Of a stretch of DNA of 64,000 nt, positions 23,044 through 35,913 are shown one piece after another; the first letter of the stretch is position 1; every line of letters starts with the position of its first letter. A model generated the notes under the pieces. That model searched no databases. It was given only the letters and a program-made list of their open reading frames with translations, and had not been told where the DNA came from. The position numbers and the translations under genes were made by a program. Source of the stretch: Platynereis dumerilii (taxonomy: Eukaryota > Annelida > Polychaeta > Phyllodocida > Nereididae); contig JAPTHN010000001.1 in NCBI GenBank assembly GCA_026936325.1, positions 130,487,138-130,551,137 of the forward strand, read 5' to 3'.

Positions 23044-23255
23044 ACATGGCCAATCGCCCAAACACGCCCATCCACTCAGCAGAGGAGTGATGATGCATAA
23101 TTCACTGACACTTTGATGGGTTCTATCAAAAATATTGCATAAGGATGATCACTTGTCATATGCCCTCTGCATCCTTGGCAATATGTTAGCATCTGGACAT
23201 TTTAACAGCTGTCTGTTAGAGGGCCTATGCTATTACCATTAAATACACAGTTTAG
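23044..23255. repeat. Dispersed repeat R2, copy 1
   Basis: Matches 45385-45585 nearly base for base (GGCCAATCGCCCAAACACGC; GAGGAGTGATGATGCATAAT). Non-coding. Confidence 0.8.
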
Positions 23256-23299
23256 TTCCCAGCATTTCATATTCTATGAAACGTGTAGCACACTGAGTG

Positions 23300-23641
23300 C
23301 AGATAGATAGGTGGATAGATAGATAGATAAATATGGTAAGTGCAGCCCTCTAAGTCCAGTTCTGGGCACTCACAAGGGTTAATTGATGAGATGGGAGAGA
23401 GAGCCGGAGTCCTCAAAATGTTACACATTTACTCCAATTGAGGGATTTTTATTTGCTCAGCATAGACTGATACAAGGGACCGCCAATTTTAACATCTTAT
23501 CCGAACAACATCTAGCTGGGATTTTGCTCATGAAGGTACACTGAAAATGTTGGGTTCCCCACCTGGGTTTCGAACCCATGCAAGCAAAGACCTTCAGTGG
23601 AGCAGGCGAGCACCATAACCACATGGCTACCCAGCTGCAGG
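23300..23641 (-). repeat. tRNA-derived SINE, family S1, full copy
   Basis: On the minus strand: a head with CTGGGTAGCCATGTGGTTAT and GCATGGGTTCGAAACCC (A- and B-box candidates), a ~230-base body shared with 1899-2212, and a TATC tail (plus-strand GATA at 23302-23330). Confidence 0.85.
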
Positions 23642-24257
23642 TTCATTGAGCTATCTAAAAGAAGACAAATTGTAGTGATTGATAAGTAATTGGTCGGGCG
23701 GGTGAAATATATGATAGCTTGACTGAAGTCTTGTGACTGATTCGTGGTAGGATGCATGATGGAATGAGGATTTGTAAAAAAAAAAATATAATAATAATCC
23801 AAGTTACAGCTCATAACAATGAAGAGCTGTCTGATTGTTTTTGTTGTATTGGCTTTACTTTTTTTTTTCAGTATCAGATGAGATAAGAGTATAACAACAA
23901 TTGGGGGTGGGGTGGTTGTTTTCACAGCATATCTAATAAGAATTCAGTCAGTATCTAAGAATTATATAAGTGGAGTTGGAAAAGTTATGCTTTACGTAAT
24001 CCAAATTTCGTCCTTGGCTTTGACTTAATTTCATATGACACCTGCTCCTAAAGCATGAAAGTAGTGATTAATGTTATTGTAATCTAGATAAATGTTTGAA
24101 TTGAAATTTGTAATGTCAATGCCAAAACTAATCGAAACTGAATGATAAAGAATTCTTTTTGACGACAGCTTGGACAGATAAGTTCTGTTAAACTATTAAA
24201 TGTTGACCACATTTTGTTCTTGAAAAGTATTAACATCTCACTATAATCATATGATTA
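23642..24257. other. No gene seen
   Basis: AT-rich spacer between the SINE and family X copy X1. Confidence 0.6.
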
Positions 24258-24519
24258 TGAGCAACGTAAATCAAACCTTTTGCTACGTAGTTATTTTGGT
24301 TAGAATCAAACGTTGGGCCAAACAACGTATGACAAAGGTAGGGCAAAGGTAATTTCCAAATGTTGCACTCCGATGGAGAACTAAATGTAGGTCGCAACCT
24401 TAGTAAGGGGTTGGCACATAGTTTGTTTTATAGTTTGGCCTAACGTTCGAGTCACACGTAAGTCATACCTTTGGTAGAGAGGTTGGAAGAACGTTTGGTC
24501 ATAACGTTTGGCTAAACGT

Positions 24520-26949
24520 TAGGGTGAGGCTGGTGCCCCAACATTTTCAGATCAAGCCTACCTTTTTTTCTGAGATGCCCCTTGGTATAAAAAGAAAGTA
24601 TACCAAATTTCAGCCAGATTCATCAAAATTTAGGTGTGGCCACCTGGCCATTTGTGTTTTAAACATAACAAATCCATAAAAATCGTCATATCTTTTGATA
24701 TAATGGTCATACACCTTTGAAAATGGGCTCAAAATAATCCTAGACCACATATTCATATTCAACTTCTTTAGTAACTTAGTGTCTATCTCTTATATTTCTT
24801 GAGTTATTCAACAAAAACTGTAATTTGCCATGTTTTATACATTAAAACTGCAATATTTTCAATGACGTAACAAACAAAGTATATAACTTTAAGAAAATCT
24901 GGGCATGAAGCAGTATTTGTGAGCTTCCATTTCCTTGCTTAACTCCATGGGTATCCCTTGCATTCTTCATGTTGATTGTAAGGATTTTCTAGGAATCGGA
25001 AAGGTGAAAACAAATTTCAAAAATCCCATCGCAATAACATTGTTGTTAAATATGTAGTTTCAATACTGAGCTCTTTTGACGTGATAAAATCATTATGTGA
25101 CTCATGCATTGCCATATCATTTTCTGTATTGGCATCATAAGGACTTAAGGAGGTCAGTATTTTGGCAGCTCATTATACTCTGAACTCTCTGATCATCAAT
25201 GAAATGGACTTAAAGATATAAGCGAGGAGAGACATTGTAGGAGTATGAGCTTTTTGAAAACACTGGGCCTCCTTGTTGGATGTTGTTGGTTGAGCAGCAA
25301 TCATAGTCAATGGTCAGTGAACATTACATAAATCAGTCCTTGAAAGGGATGAAAATTTAAAAAAACAAACACTGCAAACTGTAACATGGTACAATAATAA
25401 TTATGCAATGTATTGGGAAACTGAGCTAGATCAAAACAGAACAGTAAAACTTTTTTTTTCCTCCAAAAACAAAACTTATACTTTGCACAGGAATTTCATT
25501 TTAGCTCAATACTTTAAGTTTAGGTTGCTTCTACTTGTGCTTGCAGGCAGGTATGGGCTAGTGCAATTTAAAACCTACCAGGGAGCCAAAATATCATTTT
25601 CACCATGTGGTCAACTCTTGTGGCACTTGAAGCTACAGACACCAAAGATGCCTGGTAGTTTTAGTGCATAATTGTGACATATTTTGCATAATTTGGTAAC
25701 TTTGTGATATCAGCACTGATTTTATTCTACAGAAACTGTGTGTCAGTCAATTATAGATTGCTTTTGAGGTACTTAATACAATGTGCACAGAAAACTAACC
25801 AGAGGTAGACTGACATACAAGAAAATGATGAATATGGTACAGACATGTTGGACAATTATCTCAATGTTTACGAGATTCTAAATAAACTGAATGTATATCA
25901 AATAACTCAAAATTGTGATGAAGAGTTCCAGTATGACATAGAGGTATCACAAGAAATAAAATATAATTCTGGGCCTAATCAGAATAAAATGAGTATAGCA
26001 GAAAATATAAGTATTTGAGATTCCAGTTGTTTAGCTTGAGGTTGGATCCTCATCAATGGCATAGTTCCAACATTCACCAAAATTATGCTTATTGATTTTC
26101 CATTCAACATATTTCCATACAACAAAAGTTGAATTGTTGAAGTAAGAATCATTTAAATATTAGATCATTTAGTCCATAATTATTTATCACAAGTAAAATT
26201 ACCAGAATTTCCAGAAAACGACTGTTTTTGATGCGTTATATTTCATCATTTAAAAGTCATAATTCAGACTTGTTGACTTGTAGAGTTGCAGAGACATAGT
26301 AGGGATTCTTGAAATAAGTAAATGTCCTAATTCCAAGCTCACCCTTAAGTGTGTGATGTATCGGGACGGTGGTTGACTGAGCCTAAATCAGTTAAAATTA
26401 TACATCTTGAACCCCTTACAATTTGAAAGTATAAATTCAGATTTCTGAGGTTGTTTGTTCATGCTGTATGACAGGAAAATTCTGTTCCTGTTCATTCCAT
26501 ATTATGATATTAGAGTATTCAGCAGGGGACATGAAGTTGGAAATGACAGAAGAGTATTTATGACAAAGACAAACAAAGTATTTTTGTACTCTACATATAA
26601 TAGTCCGCATTATGATTTTATAGAAATTCTGAGATTTTCAGAAAATGTTTTTTTTTAAGCTGCTTAAAACAATGTAGACACTCAGTTATATATGTATATA
26701 TGCATTTCCCCAAAAAATGTAAAGAAACATACCAGAGAACTGGATAAACTGTGTCAAATATGTCATTTTTCATTGAAAATCGCCTATATTTGACCAATTT
26801 ATCTTTGCATCAAAGTGGCCACACCTAAATATTCTCCAATATTCATGAAACTTCACAGAAATTCTTATTTTATCATGGCACAGCTCAGAAAAAAAGGTAG
26901 GAGGGATCTGAGGAAAATTTATATTTCAGGGGGCACCAGCCTCACCCTA
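24520..26949. mobile_element. hAT-type element (2430 bp) inside X1
   Basis: Ends TAGGGTGAGGCTGGTGCCCC and its exact reverse complement (26930-26949). The 8-bp target duplication CTAAACGT is at 24512-24519 and 26950-26957. The TAGGG start fits YARNG. The inverted ends continue imperfectly inward for roughly 130 bases (GGTGTGGCCAC near 24632 and GTGGCCACACC near 26815). The interior ORFs are short and none reads as a transposase, so the element appears non-autonomous despite its size. Confidence 0.92.
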
Positions 26950-27534
26950 CTAAACGTGTCAGTCATATGTGAGTCATACCTTTGGTTGAGAGGTTTGAAG
27001 AACGTTTGACTATTACGTATGACCATACCTTTCATTTAAAGGTTTGTCAAACATTCATTTGAGAGGTTTTTATAAGCTTAGACTATTACATAAGTCATAC
27101 CTTTGGTTGAGAGGTTTAGATGACGTTTGACTACTACGTATGACCGTACCTTTGATTCATAGGTTTGTGGAACATTCATTTGAGAGGTTTTTACAACCTT
27201 AGACTGTTACGTATTACCATACCTTTGATTCATAGGTTTATCAAAGGTATGGTCGAACATTTGGCAATACGTAAATTCCAAGGTTTCTCCAACGTGTTTT
27301 TGATATGTATGGACAACGTTTGAAAGTAATGTTCAGGGCAAACGTCTGATCATACGTATCTGCCAAAGGTTTGTTGAAGGTTTGCACAAAGTTGCAGAAC
27401 CTAGGATCCTGATTCTCAGAGAGCCTTGTAGTGCCATCTATTCCATATAATACCTATTCCAATCTATCTGGTAATTTTGTAATTATAAAAACCCCAACAG
27501 GATGCTTGCTGTTGACGATTAGATGAAGCCACGA

Positions 27535-28579
27535 CAGAGTCCGCGAAAAGTGCTTTTGGTGTACAGGACATTCGGGTAGGTAGATTCTGAAGTTTACCTG
27601 CCCGAATAAGATTTCTCCTGCCCGAAATTTCATAAGCTCAACCAGAATCGAGTTAAAGAAAGTGAACTTACAATATTACATTAATCCATCAGATTGTAGT
27701 GTTGAAACTTACTTATTTTAGCATCGGCTTTTCAAGTTAGCTAATATAGACCTATATTAGCTAAAGATAGTATGACATTTATATATATAAATTATATATA
27801 TTTATAATATTCATTTGTGTTAATAAAAGTTTGTATCACAGGCCGCTCAATCTCTTCCCCTGATACAACAGTCTCCCTTCCCTCACTAACATCAAACGAA
27901 AACAATCACAAAGGTTCTTGAGCAAAGAGAGTATTGGAAGGGGCAGGCTTGCTGGGAAGAGATTGAGGGGCCTGTGGTTTGTATAGGCTTATATGCATCA
28001 ACATTAGTCCCGTGGCTCACTAACACAATGCTGTGACCAATTAAATTCAGAATTAACAATTCAAAAATCTACATATTTTTGTTGCTATTAATTTTAAATA
28101 TCTGACCAGGTATTGGTAAGGAAAATATTATGCAGATTATATTTTGTTGAGTTCATTAGAATTGATCCAAAACTATCTGCAGGAATTAATTGGTAGAAAA
28201 CCTGTCAGGACTCCTGCTCTATTTTCTATTGGAACCTTGCAGGCCTCAAATTTATCTGGTGTAAAACTTAGGTTACCAAGCTGAGGATGGCTATCCCTAA
28301 TTGCAAAAAGCTGAGGTGTTGACCCTCTTTAAATGTTTAATTGCAATCCAATTGACACTTCTGACACCAATTTGTGTCATTGGTGTTTTTCAATTGCAAT
28401 GGAGATTTCAAAGGCCTGTGCCCGGGGGCCTGTGCTGACTGCATTGGTTGCTGCATCAGCTCATTGACACTTCAACACAACACTGTCGGACATCTGGGCA
28501 GGCAACCACTCTATTTTTGCCGGTCATACTCGATTTTTGCCGGTTTTGACCGGCAAACCGGCACTTTTCGCGGACTCTG
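27535..28579. mobile_element. hAT-type element (1045 bp) inside X1
   Basis: Perfect 19-bp inverted ends CAGAGTCCGCGAAAAGTGC, with the 8-bp duplication AGCCACGA at 27527-27534 and 28580-28587. It contains a near-palindrome AGCTAATATAG/CTATATTAGCT around 27745-27765. A reversed fragment of the same family is at 57337-57570. No transposase frame seen. Confidence 0.93.
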
Positions 28580-31331
28580 AGCCACGAAGAAAAAGTTGAT
28601 ACACCAGTTACAAAAAAATCCACATATGTACTTTTAAAAATGTGAAAGCTTATCCTGGTCTAAAAAAAAATTAAATTTTTCCACACCCACAAAGATGCAT
28701 AAGAGAATTGTATAGACCCAAGTTTAGTGGTGCCTCATTGCAACTGTCCTAGATGCCCAGAATGTTCCAATTTTATCACGGTAAAATTTCAGTAACATTT
28801 TCAATTTCACCAGGCAAGGTAAGTGTTTTTACCCTCGGCAATGTATATTGCCGTCGGGTATTGTAGTTAGTATGGCAAATTTTTGTCCGTCCGGCGGGCG
28901 GCCGGGCGGGTGGGCGGCCGGGCGGGCGGCGTCACACAATGTGTATTGGCCTCTGTGCCAAAACTATTTCACCTATATATATGAAATTTGACACATGAAT
29001 GGGTCTTATAGTGTTAATGTGCCTTGTGGAGTTCATGTTTATGCAATGACCACAGTTTTTGTAAAATGTTGAAAATTCGGAAAAATTAATTTTTTTCTTT
29101 TCCGGATCACAACTCGGAAAAGGTTATACGTATGGGCATGAAAATCTAGAATAACATGTATTAAATACCCTAGTTGTGCCTTTTAGGGGTCTGAATGCTC
29201 TTAATAAAGTTGATTTTTAAAAATTCACAAAAAATGTAAAAAAAATTGGTTTTTTCAACCCTCTGTAATTCCCTCAATTTTGGAGTTAGACGTTTGAAAT
29301 TTAGCATATAGTTATCTAAAATATAGTTCTTTTAATTTCTTGAATCGTTTAGAGGGTCAATCTAACAGATTTTGTACAAAAACCAAAATACTGAAAAAAT
29401 GTGTAATTTTTCACATTTTTCTTGAATTTTGATCTCTCACATCAAAATGGCAATAACTATATTGGTAAAAACCAAAAGGTATTATACTTAAACCTATGAA
29501 GAAGGAACTTTTATGGCCATTATGTAGTTAACGTAATATCTTAGGCCGACAAAACAAGTTTAAAGTACACAAAAATGTGAAAATATCAACTTCCTGACCA
29601 TTTTCGTTCTAATAAAGTCATGCTTTGTTCTTGAATATCAACAAAATGAATTATCATGAATGAAATACATGGTTTTATGCATATATCTATTAAAATCATC
29701 AGATATTTGAAACAAAAAGACAGAAATTGCTGAAAATAGCCAAAAAACTGTAGACCTTTGAATTGTCTCATTTTATTCAAATTTGCATCTTGGTTACTCA
29801 AAGTGCCATACATTGTGTCCCAAATATAATTTGTAGTTAACTATAATAAATTATGTGTACATATATAAATATGCTTTATGCATATAGTTCTGACTCAGGG
29901 GGTTTCCCTCCTGAGCACCAACGTAAATCAAACCTTTCACTACGTAATTATTTAGGTTAGAATCAAACGTTGGGCCAAACAACGTATCACAAAGGTAGGG
30001 CAAATGTAATTTCCAAACGTTGCACTCAGATGGAAAACCAAACGTAGGTCGCGACGTTAGTAAGAGGTTGGCAGATAGTTTGTTTTATAGTTTGGCCTAA
30101 CGTTAGAGTCACACGGAAGTCATACCTTTGGTTGAGAGGCTGGAAGAACGTTTGGTTGTAACGTTTGGCTAAACGTGTCAGTCATACGTAAGTCATACCT
30201 TTGGTTGACAGGTTTGAAGAACATATGACTATTACGTATGACCATACCTATGATTCAAAGGTTTGTCGAACATTCATTTGAGAGGTTTATAAAACCTTAG
30301 ACTATTACGTAAGTCATACCTTTGGTTGAGAGGTTTGAAGAACGTTTGACTGTTACGTATGACCATACCTTTGATTCATAGGTTTGTCGAACATTCATCT
30401 GAGAGGTTTTAGCAACCTTGGACTATTACGTATGACCATACCTTTGATTCATAGGTTTATCAAAGGTATGGTCACACGTTTGGTCATACGTAAGTTCCAA
30501 GGTTTCTCCAACGTGTTTTTGAGATGTGTGGACAACGTTTGAAAGTAATGTTCAGGTCAAACGTCTGATCATACGTATCTGCCAAAGGTTTGTTGAAGGT
30601 TTGCACAAAGTTGCAGAACCTAGGATCCTGATTCTCAGAGAGCTTGTAGCACCATCTATTCCATACCTATTCCAATCTATCTGGTAACTTTGTAATATAT
30701 AAAAACTCCAACAGGATGGTTACTGTTGTCGATAAGATGAAGCCATGAAGAAAAAGTTGACAAACCAGTAAAAATTAAATCCATACATGTACTTTTAAAA
30801 ATAAGAAAGCTTATCCTGGTTTAAAAATAATTTAATTTTTTTCCACACCCACAAAGATGCATATGAAAATTTAATGAGACCCAAGTTTAATGGTGCCTCA
30901 ATGCAACTGTCCTAGATGCCGAGAATGTTCCAATTTTATCAAGGTAAAATTGCAGTAACATTTTCAATTTCACCATGCAAGGTAAGTGTTTTTTATATAA
31001 TTTTATCTTATAGTCCCTAAGTGGACTTGTAGACTGCTCAGTAAAATGAGGAAGAAAAGTCTATTAATTTTGGGAGCCATCCTTTTTGGATAGCTCTGTT
31101 TGTACTGCTTTAATTTTTTGTTTTATATTTGCAGATCTCAATCAAAATAATTAAATCCTCCGAACCAGTCGCTGGGATGCTCTCCCCCCCCCCCGACCCC
31201 ACCCTACCTGGACAATGATCTAAAGACCTTAATAGCTAATAAACAGAATTAAACTGAACAGAATTGAAACCCCCCCCCCTCCCATCAGACGATCCGCCCC
31301 TGGAAAAAATCGACATCTTGAAGTGACTTAC

Positions 31332-31490
31332 TTGCGAGTCCAGCGCTGGTGTCCAACGACGAATTCCGGCCGTATCCACGTCCATGAGTCCTCCCCGGTT
31401 TGGTAACGGGGTATATCCATCCAGAACGGGGTATATATGTCCATGTTCAGTCCATAATTGAATCACAAATACTGAAACAGCTGATCCTGG
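31332..31490 (-). CDS. Exon-like ORF in X2, unknown product
   Basis: The minus strand reads VFVIQLWTEHGHIYPVLDGY, then TPLPNRGGLMDVDTAGIRRW and TPALDSQ, and ends at a consensus splice donor CAA|GTAAGT (31326-31331). The same peptide and donor occur in X3 (42564-42725) with few changes, which suggests a real first or internal exon rather than a chance frame. It lies ~210-250 bases downstream of the NRF-1/YY1-like block in the same direction. I do not recognise the protein; it may be the element's own exon or one captured from a host gene. Confidence 0.4.
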
Positions 31491-31697
31491 GCCGGGGCGC
31501 TTGGACCATGCTGTTCGATCTGGCACATTGCCGCGGGCCTAAACTTTCACAGTATTGAGTTCCGAGCGTCCAAAACCGGCTCATTGAATAGCCAAGCAGC
31601 TATTCTATGTAGCTCCAATGCTATACGGCTTGTCAATGCGTTTAAATCCTTCGTTATTAGCAAAAACACCATCCGAAATATCACACATTCGAGTCAA

Positions 31698-31737
31698 CCC
31701 GCCATTTTGGCTTGTTGTACGCAAGTGCGCATGCGCA
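31698..31737 (-). promoter_or_regulatory. NRF-1/YY1-like promoter block in X2
   Basis: TGCGCATGCGCA (31726-31737) is a perfect NRF-1 palindrome. CCCGCCATTTTGGC (31697-31710), read on the minus strand, contains the YY1 word AAAATGGCGG. Spacing and order are the same in X1 and X3. These motifs are typical of CpG-type animal promoters; activity here is inference. Confidence 0.6.
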
Positions 31738-33094
31738 AGAGGGGGCAGGTCGGCTTGAAACGCTGGATCCCAGAAGGCGGGAAGACGGTCAAAGACCGTC
31801 AGACCAACGTTGAATTGCTTCGTAGCATCAGATACGGCTTGTATCACTCGTATCAACGTCTAAAAGTACGTATTAACGTCTGAGAAATGTGTCGACAGAT
31901 TACGTAGTTTCGTAACGTTGGGTCCGATGTGGATGGGAGGTTTAATGCTTCGTTAGACCAACATTAGATTTACCTCAATGTCCGGGAGGGTTACCATTTA
32001 AAACTTTTGACAAGAAATCTCAAACCCCCACTTGTGACTCTATTGCTTAAATCTAACAACATGTAATGTAAATTAAAAAAGAAAGAAAGAAATGTCAATA
32101 TAAGTGGACTTTCATTTAGCATATTAAGAAACACGCATTTGCTTGTTTCTACACTGTTTTTAAAGATTTTGACAAAAATCTTAAACTCTCAATTCTAACT
32201 TAATGGTTTAAATCTAGCCTCAGTTATGTACATTTTAACATATGAAGTACTTACTTTTATTTTTGTTTTGAATTAAAATTAAATATGAGCATATAAGACA
32301 GACTGGCATGGCAATAAGACCACTATGTATATATACAGGGTTATTAAAGAAAATTACTTGGCATGCAAACCCCATTTCTGCAAATTTCAGTGTGTAATTT
32401 TACATCTTAAGACATTATTTGATAAATCTGTCTTTTAATTCATGTTAAAACTCACTCCAATTGTATTTTTAGCATTTTAAAGAAATATTGGTTGGGGGGT
32501 AAAAGTGTCATTATTGGAAGGGGTCCAGTTTTTGTTGAATGGGCACTGGAGACTATGTGTCTGTGCTTCATTGTACCTCTCCCCTCCAACCATTCATGTT
32601 ATGTAACATTGTGTCACTAATCCTCTTCAGTGACCAAAGCTGGGAACAAAGGAGCATAATAGCAGTACACAGCACCCTCAACTTTTTAACAAATTTCCAT
32701 TTTTCTTAGAAATATGTCCAAACTGCATTGACACCAACTTTGTAGTTTGATATTGAACAAATAAAGAAATTTCCAATTTGAATAAAAAAAATGTAGGCCA
32801 AGGAGAAGCTGAGACATGACTTTTTGTAGCCCATGCAGCCTGTACACAGAGTTGGGACATGTTTCTTTTGTTTTGTTTTTCTTTACAGCTATTGTTATTC
32901 TTCAAAGTTTGACCAGCATTTAACCATTGTATTAACTAGCAACTTGCTTAGTCTTAAAAGATATATATACTGGCATAAATCTTGTTTTAGTCTTACTATT
33001 TACAATGGTTTTGGTTGAAGACATATAATATATAATTTCTGTTTCTAGACCCCTATTCCATATTTGTAATTTATGATAAGAATAGCTAAGAATA

Positions 33095-33098
33095 GATG

Positions 33099-33172
<74 letters not shown>

Positions 33173-33185
33173 CAGATAGATAGAT
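33095..33185. repeat. (GATA)n microsatellite
   Basis: About 22 tandem GATA units, with one GACA unit near the end. Confidence 0.95.
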
Positions 33186-34000
33186 CAACATTTCATCCAG
33201 GAGATTCATATTGTCTTAGTGTCAAAAACATCTAAATTCAGCTAATGGGACTGAATGTGCCACTTTTTGGAGTGTTTGGTTGTTTTTATTGTTATTCAGG
33301 CCTATAATCTAACTGTCGCCTGGCCCTGGTTGTTTGTATTATCTATTTGTAAATGTGGTCAGCAACATTGTTCCTGCGTTTGAGTGGAAGCTGCTTTATT
33401 AGAATGATTCTTCTAGTTTACATGTTGGCCTATTGGAGCTGATATTTGAAATGAAACTAAATAAAGATAGCTGAAATTATATAATTTAGTGCACTATATA
33501 AGCTTTGGAGCAAATTCTCTGTGTTTTTCCGTGATTGTTCCTGCTTCACCAGACATATTTTCCTTGACAACAATTGCATTTATTGCTGCGTTAATGGAAT
33601 CCTTAAACTGACTTTTAACAGATTTTCTTTATTGAAAAAAGGGTCTCTTTCCATGTGTTATCACTTATCACAGATTCAACCAAATTTCTCATTTTTATCC
33701 GAAGTTAAAGGGTGGCAACCTGGTATAAAAGCAGGGTGGTTTGATTGACTGATCTGCTGATTGAATGATTGCTTAATTAATTGTTTTGATTGACTGATCA
33801 AATAATTAATTTCCTTGTGCAAATGGATTTTAATATTGCATTAATAACATAAAGTATTTGTATATATTACTATTAGATCTGTAGACTTCATAGAATGGAT
33901 GTAGACAAATTTCAGTTATATTCAATAAATTCTAATTTTAAAATTAATAAAATTTCAAAAATGAACTTCTGTATGCAATAAAAGAACAGTATTTCTTAAG

Positions 34001-34205
34001 ATGGATGGATGGATGTTTGGGGCTTTACATCCTGTATTTACGCACTTGGTAGGCTAATTAGGACAGGAAGAGGACATGGCAATGAGGCAAAGGATGATTG
34101 AAACAGCCATCCAACATATATAGGCCCAGGTGACCCGGCAAGAGCTGGATTCGAACCCTGGACAAAGTGATTGGCAGTCCTGCACGCTACCACTAGACCA
34201 ACCCT
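34001..34205 (-). repeat. tRNA-derived SINE, family S2
   Basis: On the minus strand: a head with GGTTGGTCTAGTGGTAGCGT and CAGGGTTCGAATCCAGC (A and B boxes), ~130 bases of body, and a TCCA tail (plus-strand ATGGATGGATGG at 34001). A distinct family from S1. A 5'-truncated relative is at 37762-37834. Confidence 0.85.
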
Positions 34206-35381
34206 CCCCCCTCAAAACCCTGTCTTTGTTTACAAATCAAGTATTGCTTAATTTTTTTTAACTGTATTTAAAGTTTCTGCTCTGCAGTTACGGAAAGTCA
34301 GGGAAGCTCATGAAAAACATTGTGGTGATGGAAACTCAACAAATTGCCAAAACAAGGAAATTTCAAATTTTGGCCTTGATTCTCGCTTAAATTTGTACAG
34401 ATTTTCATCATTATGGCACTTGCTGTGACCTGGTGGAAACGGACATTAATTTAAAGTTTTTAGGGACCTTGCCCCCTCAAAGCCAGCGCCTCTTGAGGCC
34501 CACTTGATCTCACTCCCCGCAGAATAGCCACTGATTAGCCGAGGGTATGCTGCCGCGCAGCCTATGTTTTATATAATTTTATCTTATAGTCCCTAAGTGG
34601 ACTTGTAGACTGCTCAGTAAAATGAGGAAGAAAAGTCTATTAATTTTGGGAGCATCCTTCTTGGATAGCTCTGTTTGTACTGCTTTAATTTTTTTGCTTT
34701 ATATTTGCAGATCTCAACCAAAATACATCAAAATTCCTCCCCCCCTCCCAGTGGCTGGGCTGCCCCTTCCAGCCCTCCCCCCCCAACGCACCCTACCTGG
34801 ACAAAAATCCCTTCATTGCCAAAATATACCAGCATGAATAATAATAATTATCAATAATAAAATTTTCACACACTTCATGTCCACATTGGGACACATGAAG
34901 AAGATACATTTCAATGGTCAGGTCGCTTGGTCTGGATCCGCCCCTGAAAACCATATTGAAAACATCGCATCAGATCATCAGGAGACTTACCTTTCACTCC
35001 AGCGCCGGGGTCCAGCGACGAATTCTGGCCATATCCAGTGGATTATCCACGTCCGTGTGTCCTCCCGGGTATGGTAACCGGGTATATCCGTCCAGAACGG
35101 GGTATATATGTCCACTATTCAGTCCAGAATTTATCACAAATATGTACTGAATAAGCTGATCGGGCTATTTCTGAACCTGGGCGCTCTGATCGTGCGCTTC
35201 GAAATAGCACATTGCCGCGGCCTGAATCTTTCACAATATAGCATTCCGACCGTCAAAACCTGCTCATGAAATAGCCAAGCAGCTATTCTATGGAGCTCCA
35301 ATGCTATAAGGCTTGTCAATGCGTTTAAATCCTTTGTGATAAGCAAAACACCATCCGAGATTTCACAGATTCGAGTCAGCC

Positions 35382-35822
35382 CATCCTCCTCACGCAGGGA
35401 TAGTTGACACTACCCCTGCTCTCAAGACCTGTCTGAGAGCGGAGTCTCATTAAAATTGTTCCACTTACATACTTTAATGGCATGATTGCTTTTGCCAATC
35501 AGGAGGCTGTTTATATATTTTAGGCTGGCTGTGACTCAGGTCATGTTACACATGTTCCAAGTGAGACATTGAAAGAGGATTATCAGCTGTGAAAAATACC
35601 AAAAGCTGTTGATCTGTTTGTTTTCTAGGTTCTGTACAGATGTTTAACAGTTTGACAAATCTACAAGTAATTGGCAACACCGATTAATTGATTTGGACAC
35701 TAAGCAGTTTGATATCTGTCAAATGAACTGTAAATCAAAATTAAAAAAAGAAACAGCTATCTTGTCTATCAATCTGTCTATCAAGCTGTCTATCTATCTA
35801 TAGTATCTATCTATCTAATCTG

Positions 35823-35913
<91 letters not shown>

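Larger units (their letters stand above)
29916..31990 (+). mobile_element. Family X copy X2, complete (2075 bp)
   Basis: Inverted ends: CCCTCCTGAGCACCAACGTA on the left and, read inward from the right, CCCTCCCGGACATTGAGGTA. The flanking bases are TT on both sides (29914-29915, 31991-31992). Left half: imperfect ACGT-rich repeats. Right half: an exon-like minus-strand ORF and a promoter-like block. No transposase recognised; the 2-bp duplication and CCCTCC ends do not let me name a superfamily. Confidence 0.85.
28831..34566 (+). mobile_element. CCGAGGGT-ended element inside X1, itself host to X2 and a SINE
   Basis: X1 breaks off after AAGTGTTTTT (28830) and resumes at TTTTATATAATTTTATC (34567), compared with an unbroken run in X2; the T counts suggest a 3-bp TTT duplication. 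The insertion begins ACCCTCGGC and ends GCCGAGGGTATGCTGCCGCG. Near the left end is a GGCGGGCGGCC-rich patch (28890-28930). Removing X2 leaves ~3.7 kb of AT-rich, non-coding sequence. The superfamily is unknown to me. Confidence 0.7.

Noticed and set aside
30960-31145. Plus-strand intron-like GCAAGGTAAGTG...TATATTTGCAG inside X2
   Set aside because: Border words are good but the sequence on either side has no sustained open frame, so I do not call exons there.
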